Assembly (NCBI GenBank): GCA_025769875.1
Contig: JAGFNK010000272.1
Coordinates: 1 to 64,000, forward strand
Origin: Russula earlei
Lineage: Eukaryota; Basidiomycota; Agaricomycetes; Russulales; Russulaceae
DNA: 64,000 nucleotides
Direction of reading: 5' to 3'
Below the pieces are notes generated by a model. It saw nothing but the letters and a program-made list of their open reading frames with translations. It was not told the origin of the DNA and searched no databases. This document shows, piece by piece, positions 57,529 through 64,000 of this stretch (the stretch's first letter is position 1; each line of letters begins with the position of its first letter). The position numbers and the translations under genes are program-made.

Positions 57529-59585
57529 GTCAACCAAGAGCTGGTGGCCACCCTCGCATACAAGCGGCAGACTGTTATTAACCGTTTCGGCACGAGGATA
57601 GGAAAGTTGGAAGTTTATAGTTGATTCATTATTCAGAGGATATGTAGTGACCGTTTTACGGGCCTATGTGATTGTTTTCGAAACCGTGGCATCGATTTGT
57701 CTCCCTGAAATCGGGAACTCACAAAGACATGCACAATCTATAAGGGCACGCATCAGTCACAGTATGATCAGGTGGCCGCACGCACCATCCAGGAATTATA
57801 ATTACAAGACCAGGTGACTGAGATGATCTCACAGTCAGAGGCCAGCGATTTCGCTTGAGACGCATGATTCTCGAGGAAATCATAGGGGTACTCTAGATTG
57901 GGGTCACTCACAATATTTTTAGCGTAGGTGTCAGGTCGTTTTATTAAGCATCACGAAGACCTAGAAGACCTGGCCTCATAAACCTCAAACGTTGCTGAGA
58001 AATAGAAACAGATTTGGCAGGCAGACAAACAAAAGCATAGGATATAGAGAGATTCACTTATCCCCCGACATACTTGTAAATCGGCTTCAAAGAAGATGAC
58101 AATGCAACACGGTGCAGCTGGTGTGTGTGGGGAAAGTTTAGTATTGTCCTATATAAAAAGCCAGCGATGATGTTGGCCACATCAAACAGCGTCGCACACG
58201 GACACTCTGCCAAAATTACAGGCACATGTAATAAGTCAGGCTGCCCCGCAAACAACACATCGTGCATCATGGCTTATCCCACAAATTAAGACATGTGATG
58301 ATACACTTGCCAATGGTTTATTCGTATCAAGCCAGCCTACGCTCCAACTCAGGCTGTGGCGTAGTGGGTTGCACACCCGGTGGATGGATACCATAACTAA
58401 GGATTTCGCCACCACTGCGTCTCTTGTCTTGGAGAATTTCACCGCAAGTAGGATGAGAATACGTTGGCCAAATTGAAAGCGTGGACGCACCGCCAGTGTT
58501 GGTGCAGAGAGCCTGAATCGGCCACTCGGCCATCCCTGCCATTATCGATCAACCACGTTCTCTTGCCCTCGAAGTCATCGTCACCAAATTAAAAGAACAC
58601 CGGGTATGTGCAGCCAGCCAGGACGTTGATTGGATGTATTTGGTCGGTCCCTATGGGTAATGGATCCGGTGATATTGTGTAAGCAGACTCGTCCACGTAC
58701 ATCCGAGAGTGCCTTATTAGCCTGTATAAAAGTTGGAAATCTTTCTCGTATAAATTACGGTATATACACGACACGCAGTCACTCTTGATACAGCATGGCC
58801 GTATGTTAGAATAAGATAGACCTGCACACAGTCAATCTTCGTCCCCACTTAGCCACGACACTGGCACCGGAGCCGCCTCCACACCCGTCTCGCGCTCTTT
58901 CAAAAGCGGTTCATTCACTGCATGCACATAGATTGAGAGGTTGTCGAGAAGTTCAATTCATAGTGTAGTTTGCTTACAGTAGCTACGCTAGACTTTCCAA
59001 GGTTACATCACCACTGGCATACACAGAACACAAAACTCCCATTCAAGTTACACATCTTCTGTCGCGCGTCAAGTTTCGTCGTCCCGAATTAAACACAGAG
59101 TCCGTCGTGGGCCGGACAGCTGGACAACACAAAAAGCGGGGTGAGGCAAGGTGGTGGGAGAGGGGAGGTGCGAAGGACTTGGCCCTGAGTGCGAGCTGAC
59201 TCGGTCCGAGTCGGCGCTGACCCTAGGGCTTGGCTCCTAAGCGCTGCCGGTCTTCCCTCCTCTTTTCTCTCTCCGACTTTTTCCCCCTCCCCTCCCCCTG
59301 CTTCAAGGGCGACGCTAAAGCTGCTACGCGAAGGCACAATCAGAAGGAGAATGCCCTGAGGCCTCAGGACCCTCAAGTTCGCCCTCGCTTACCTGACTCG
59401 GAGCAGGTGCCGCTGCGATCATCCGACCTATAGTTCTGTTTTTCCGCGCAGATGTTGTTCCTCGAGGCCGAATGAGATGCGCATATATATGCGGAAGTGG
59501 GGCCACGCCGAGTCAGACAGCCGTGCGCCTGCGCCGTGCAGTAGCCCCTTCGGGCGGTCTAGAAAAGCGGAAGAGGCCGCCTGGG
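57529..59585. other. 2-kb stretch with no supported gene
   Basis: Several minus-strand open frames of 60-85 codons between 58058 and 58774 read plausibly (MMHDVLFAGQPDLLHVPVIL, MAGMAEWPIQALCTNTGG), but I could not join them into a convincing gene. They might be exons of a small unrecognised gene or of an old element. Confidence 0.35.
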
Positions 59586-59593
59586 GTCCGGCC

Positions 59594-60840
59594 TAGGGTT
59601 TTTCCGGCCCGGCTTGGCCTGAAAGCCCCGGCTTTGGCTCGGCCCGAGGCGGCTTTGGCTTTCTAAAACCCCAGGCCGGGCCAAAGCCGTCAAACCCGGC
59701 TTGGCTCCGGCTTGGCCTGGCCTAGGCCACGGCTTTTGTACGTAAGATTTTCTGTATCTGAGCCCGCTGGCCACATGACTTGTACCACCCTTGCGCGTTC
59801 ACTTTCCCGAAGGGAACGTCTTTCATCCCACTCACATCCCTCCTTCCAACTATCGTCATTCCTTTCACCTCACTCTCCTTTCCTCGCGTTCCCACTCTCG
59901 ACGTCATCCCCACCGCGTTGCCCACTCCATGTCAGCAGACTACGACAACGGCTCAATTCGATCGCCGTCGACGTCACTCGCCTTGGCGCTCAACGCCTTC
60001 ATCCCTTCGGTCTTCAAGTCGGAGCACGGCTCCTCCCCACACTTCGACCTACGGCATGACACCATCGCCGTCCGGCTGCGCCTCGCGCCCTCCCAAGACC
60101 GTCCCTCAAGCATCGTCCTCGCGTCCGCCACACGTCTACGCACGGACCCGTATGACGCGTTCGTCATCGTCACCATCGCCTTACTCGAGGGCTCGCTGCC
60201 CACAGCGCCTCGCCCATCGTCATTGCCGCCCTATTCGAGGGCTCGCTGCCCATAACGTCTCGCCCCCGACATCATCGCCGCATCGCCTCGCGCTCGCGGA
60301 TTCGCAGTAGGAGGACTTTAGAATAGCACTTTTGTATTTAAATATCAAATATATTACGGAGTCGTTATGTTCTGGAGAGCATGATGAGGCATGGTAAGAG
60401 CATGGATTCTACATGTGGAATGAGTGAAGTCCAGTGTACAACATGGTACGCTGCGGGACGAAGTGATCTAAGACTGAGGAAAGGGATTACGAGCAACCAA
60501 CGCGACTGAGCATTGCACATTGACATATAGGCCACCAAGGCTTATATTGTACATGTACTTGACTCAAGCAAAAAGGAAGGTTGAGAGGGAAGCACAGATA
60601 CGACAATGAAAAACGACAGGGAATGATGGTGTGTCCATGTCCATGCAAAGTTGATAAATTAAAGTTTGATGATTACCCCAAATGATCAAAGCCGGGGCTT
60701 GACGGCCCGGCTTTGGCTTTTCAAATCACAGGCCGGGCCAAAGCCGTCACGAAGCCGTCACTTTGGCCCGGCTCGGCCCGGCCTATTTCGGCCTGGCTTG
60801 GCCCGGCTCACGGCCTGAGGCCGGGCCGGGCACAACCCTA
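59594..60840 (-). mobile_element. Non-autonomous hAT element, 1247 bp
   Basis: Termini TAGGGTTTTTCC and the complement of TAGGGTTGTGCC, with an exact 8-bp duplication GTCCGGCC (59586-59593 and 60841-60848). Dense GGCCCGGC and GGCCAAAGCC subterminal repeats at both ends. It is the reverse orientation of the copy at 45868; 60500-60840 corresponds to that copy's left end. CpGs are intact, so it is much younger. No transposase remains. Confidence 0.9.
59938..60255 (+). other. Open frame carried inside the hAT copy
   Basis: MSADYDNGSIRSPSTSLALA begins a frame of about 105 codons in a segment (roughly 59790-60350) that is also found, more decayed, inside the hAT fragment at about 49740-50100. The two inserts lie in opposite orientation relative to the hAT ends, so the segment is probably a separate mobile unit. 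No recognisable domain. Confidence 0.35.
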
Positions 60841-60848
60841 GTCCGGCC

Positions 60849-62059
60849 TGGCCTGGAATGCTCGTAGACGCGCCTCCGAGGCGCTCCCTGGCTGGTCTCG
60901 ACCGTTGACAGCGGCATCTAGCTGTGTGCGCTGAGGCTGATGGAGTCCTGGATGTCCTTCTTCTCGTTCTCGAAAGCTTAGATCCGAAGTCCTTGAAGCA
61001 AGTCGAAGATAACATGCAAGGCATCAAATCCTGCCAAGGCCCAGTGGAAGACCGCGCGTGCGATTAAGGCTTAGGGTCCTATCATGATGGTATTCTGGTG
61101 AAAGAGGCGAGGTGATGGCAAAAATTGCTCGTTGCACAACAGTCGCAGTCGCAACCTAAGTATGATTTCCTTAACCCTTTCATCTACAAGAATTCGCGCT
61201 CACCAGAGCACAGGAAACGATCCTCAGAGTATTAAGATATGATGCGAAGGCTCATGGGACACGCCACGCCTATGAGGACAGATGGTACAGTTTTTCAAAA
61301 AATTATACGAGTCGGAGGGCGGTTCAAGTTACATGGATGCGATCGTCCGCAGACCAGCAATCCAATCATTCACCTGACCACCTGAGCGCCGATTCCCAAC
61401 CCTTGGCGCTCCACGGGCTTGTTCCCCCGAGCTCGTCCCCCTTCTAAATCACTTCCACGACTCGTTCCGAGTCTTTGATTCTGTAACACCGGTCTCAGGC
61501 ACGTGCCCTCAAGGCGCTCGCTACAGCGGGCACCTACTTTAGGTTCCTAGATGGATGAAACATGGACATGATAATACTACCACACATCTTGGGAAGCACT
61601 AAGCCTGTGTAGGTCGTATCACCTTGGGGTTAAGTCTGGTTCAGGTGAATCTCTACTAATTTGAAATGGGATGTCGGATGTTCTCAACTTTGACCAAATC
61701 TCAAGCAAACCCCGTCCCCGTCCGAGCTAGAAATGAATCCTTGACAATGAAAATACTGGACATCAGCGTCTCTAAGGATAACGCGATTAGTAAACCAGAC
61801 CTTGGGTGGTGTATGGATACTGATCCTAAAGCACAGAACCTTCCAATCCATGTCAGGCTCACTCAAGTCTTGTATCACTATTCTGCCCTGTTGTCGCCAC
61901 TAAACCCTTGAACAAGACGACTGTACTTGGCCTTGTAGGAATCTTACCCCAGGGTTAGACTGGCGCTTTGAAAAAATATGAAGCGTTCTACTTTATTGGA
62001 AATGGCATCCTGGATTTTTTTTTTTTCATGAGCGTCAAGATTTCGCAAACCATTTAAAT
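60849..62059. other. 1.2-kb stretch with no supported gene
   Basis: No coding signal beyond one 81-codon frame (61666-61911) that I do not recognise. It includes the P450 promoter; a T-run lies at 62016-62027. Confidence 0.4.
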
Positions 62060-64000
62060 ATGGCTTACTGCTCGTCCCACAATACTAGTAACCCCACCCA
62101 CTGGCTGTCTACGGTCATGTTTTCCGAGTCCTTCTCTGCCGCCTCCTTCCGCCTACTTGAGCCTTCCAAGATTTTACCCCTCCACCTTTGGTTGAAGGTG
62201 CAAGAGCGTGGAATTTTCTCAGCTGGCGTCATTCTTGGCGTCATTATGTTATATGCAGCTCACTACTTTTCGAGTCCATATCGCAAGCTACCTCCGGGAC
62301 CCCGTGGTTATCCGATCATAGGGAATCTCCTCGAGCTGAAAAAAGGACAATGGCTCAAGTTCGCAGCATGGCGAAAGGACTATGGCAAGTTCTATGTCTA
62401 TTTCCCTTTCGTCGCTTGGACTAAAGTAGACCGGACCAGGGGATCTTATCTACCTCAATGTGGCTGGTCAGCCGATCGTCGTCCTCAACTCTCATAAAGT
62501 CGCCGTAGATCTGCTCGATCGACGGTCAGGGATATATTCTAGTCGGCCACGAAACATTGTCGCAAGTGACATTATGACTGGCGGCCTCGTCATCGCTTTC
62601 GCCCAGTACGGTGATATGTGAGTCTTGCTTTCTTTCCAAATTGATCCTTCGCCTGAAATGATTATAAAACAACAAACCCAGTTGGCGTCGGATGCGCAAG
62701 GCCTCCCATGAAGGATTCAACAGGAGTGTGGTCAAGAAGTTTCACGAATCGCAAACAACAGAAGCTATTCTCCTGGCTAGTGACCTGCTTGCCGAGCCCG
62801 CAAAATGGAACCGGCATTGTGGCCGCACCGCAGCATCAGTGATTCTGTCTGTCCTCTACAAGTACCATTCAATCACATCTGAAGAAGATCATGTTGTCGT
62901 GGCCATCTCCAATATCGCAGCTCGTCTCACAAGCGCTGCTTACCCAGGTGCTTACTTGGTCGAGTTTTTTCCATGGATGCGATACATCCCTAGCAGGTAC
63001 GTCTCGCCAAATCTATTACAACAAACTGGTGGTGAAATAGGTGTAATAGCCTGGCGAAGTGGAAACGCGATGCCGAGGAGTATTTCGAGAAAGATTCAGC
63101 AATGTTTGAAGGTCTTCTTCGTCCAATTGAAGCAAACGTGGTACGTAGCGCTGCTCACCTATGAAGCACTCACTACATTATAAAATATGACACTCGCGCA
63201 GGCAAAGGGAGATGATCATCAAAGTCTAGGCGCAACATTGATCCGTGATGCGGATAGAAACAAGCTCTCACCAAGGGAGCGTTCGTGGCTTGCGGGGACC
63301 TTGTAGTAAGCACTGTAACACGCTGTTTGTTGAATCAATACCTTATCCTCCTCCGTAGCATCGCTGGCACAGATTCCAGTTCTGTTGCTTTGGCTTGGTG
63401 GTTACTTGCAATGCTTGCATATCCAGAGACACAGGCTCGTGCACACGCAGAACTCGACGCAGTTGTTGGCCGCGCCCGTTTGCCCACCTTTTCCGACTAT
63501 CCGCACTTGCCCTACATTCGTGCCATGGTAAAAGAGCTCCTCCGCTGGTCATCACTCGCTCCACTTGGCCTACCTCATCAATTGACCGAAGACGACTGGT
63601 ACCAAGGAATGTTCATCCCCAAGGGCACGATTTGTATCTCCAATATATGGCAAATAAACCGCGATCCTGAAATCTACGGGGAGAATGTAGCCGATTTCGA
63701 CCCGACACGGCATCTTGATGCCAATGGGGAGATTGCACCGGGCCCATCCGTCTCCAAGGAGGAAGGTCATTTCGCATATGGATTTGGCCGCAGGGAGTGC
63801 CCTGGTCGCTATCTGGCCAACAACTCCCTTTTCATTGAAATTGCGGTCACTCTGTGGGCAAGCAACATCGAGCGTAAAAAAGATGCGTTCGGGAAATTTC
63901 TTCCTTTGGACTTGGATGGGTATATCGACCAAGGTGTTATTATGTAAGCAATCCTACGTTCACGTGCCTCCTAAATCGATAGCTAATTTCTCCCACAGAC
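62060..64000 (+). CDS. Cytochrome P450 monooxygenase (3' end beyond window)
   Basis: Exons 62060-62384, 62440-62617, 62682-62996, 63050-63140, 63202-63305, 63359-63943, and a last exon starting at 63999 and cut by the window. Phases agree throughout, with 532 residues before the last intron. Hydrophobic N-terminal anchor (GVILGVIMLYAAHYF) and proline hinge (KLPPGPRGYPIIGN). I-helix AGTDSS at about 340-345, ExxR in KELLRW (Glu397, Arg400), FDPTRHL, and heme loop FGRRECPGR with Cys near 485. All key residues are present, so it should be an active ER-bound haem monooxygenase, of the kind often annotated O-methylsterigmatocystin oxidoreductase-like in agaricomycetes; the substrate is unknown. Intron 1 uses a GC donor (GCAAGT). 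No biosynthetic cluster partners are visible in the window. Confidence 0.9.

Noticed and set aside
58058..58774. A multi-exon minus-strand gene
   Set aside because: Three short open frames read plausibly, but no splice combination gave a continuous recognisable protein.

Overview
The window reads as nuclear DNA of a filamentous basidiomycete, most likely an agaricomycete. Genes are split by many short introns (43 to 109 bp) with fungal splice sites. The gene content fits: a DUF6535 membrane protein, fast-evolving F-box genes, a microsomal P450 and a chromodomain Ty3 retrotransposon. I cannot name the species. No tRNA, rRNA or CRISPR array is visible.

Layout. 1-8100: old, CpG-poor repeats. 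These are a ~154-bp tandem repeat interrupted by a solo LTR and a PIF/Harbinger-like MITE, a dead MULE transposase (minus strand), and further solo LTRs. 8135-8515: a small two-exon gene with a hydrophobic N-terminus. 9245-10870: a CpG-rich relative of a retroelement segment seen again near 52-53 kb. 11170-18015: a complete chromovirus with two identical 296-bp LTRs and a GGGCA target duplication. It inserted immediately upstream of the start codon of a METTL18/HPM1 protein-histidine methyltransferase gene (18031-19603). A conserved protein of unknown function (593 aa) lies tail to tail with it (19725-21560, minus). 21.6-36.8 kb: gene-poor, holding only one four-exon bHLH transcription factor (27430-29267, minus). 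36.9-41.0 kb: two F-box paralogues, tail to tail, the second carrying two single-base frameshifts. 41207-44423: a five-exon DUF6535 membrane protein. 45.2-56.3 kb: a sharply bounded, CpG-depleted block of nested elements (hAT, several solo LTRs, a 3.6-kb element with ~400-bp inverted repeats that carries a gag-like gene). 56.3-59.6 kb: a hairpin MITE and a small signal-peptide gene. 59594-60840: a hAT copy with an exact 8-bp target duplication. 62060-64000: a seven-exon P450 cut by the window end.

The host genes look like independent housekeeping, regulatory or accessory genes; nothing suggests a cluster or shared pathway. The main story is layered transposon activity: old repeats that have lost CpG dinucleotides, younger LTRs inserted into them, and one very young retrotransposon that may now supply the promoter of the methyltransferase gene. 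Exon structures were built by hand from splice signals, reading frame and paralogue comparison, and have no transcript support.
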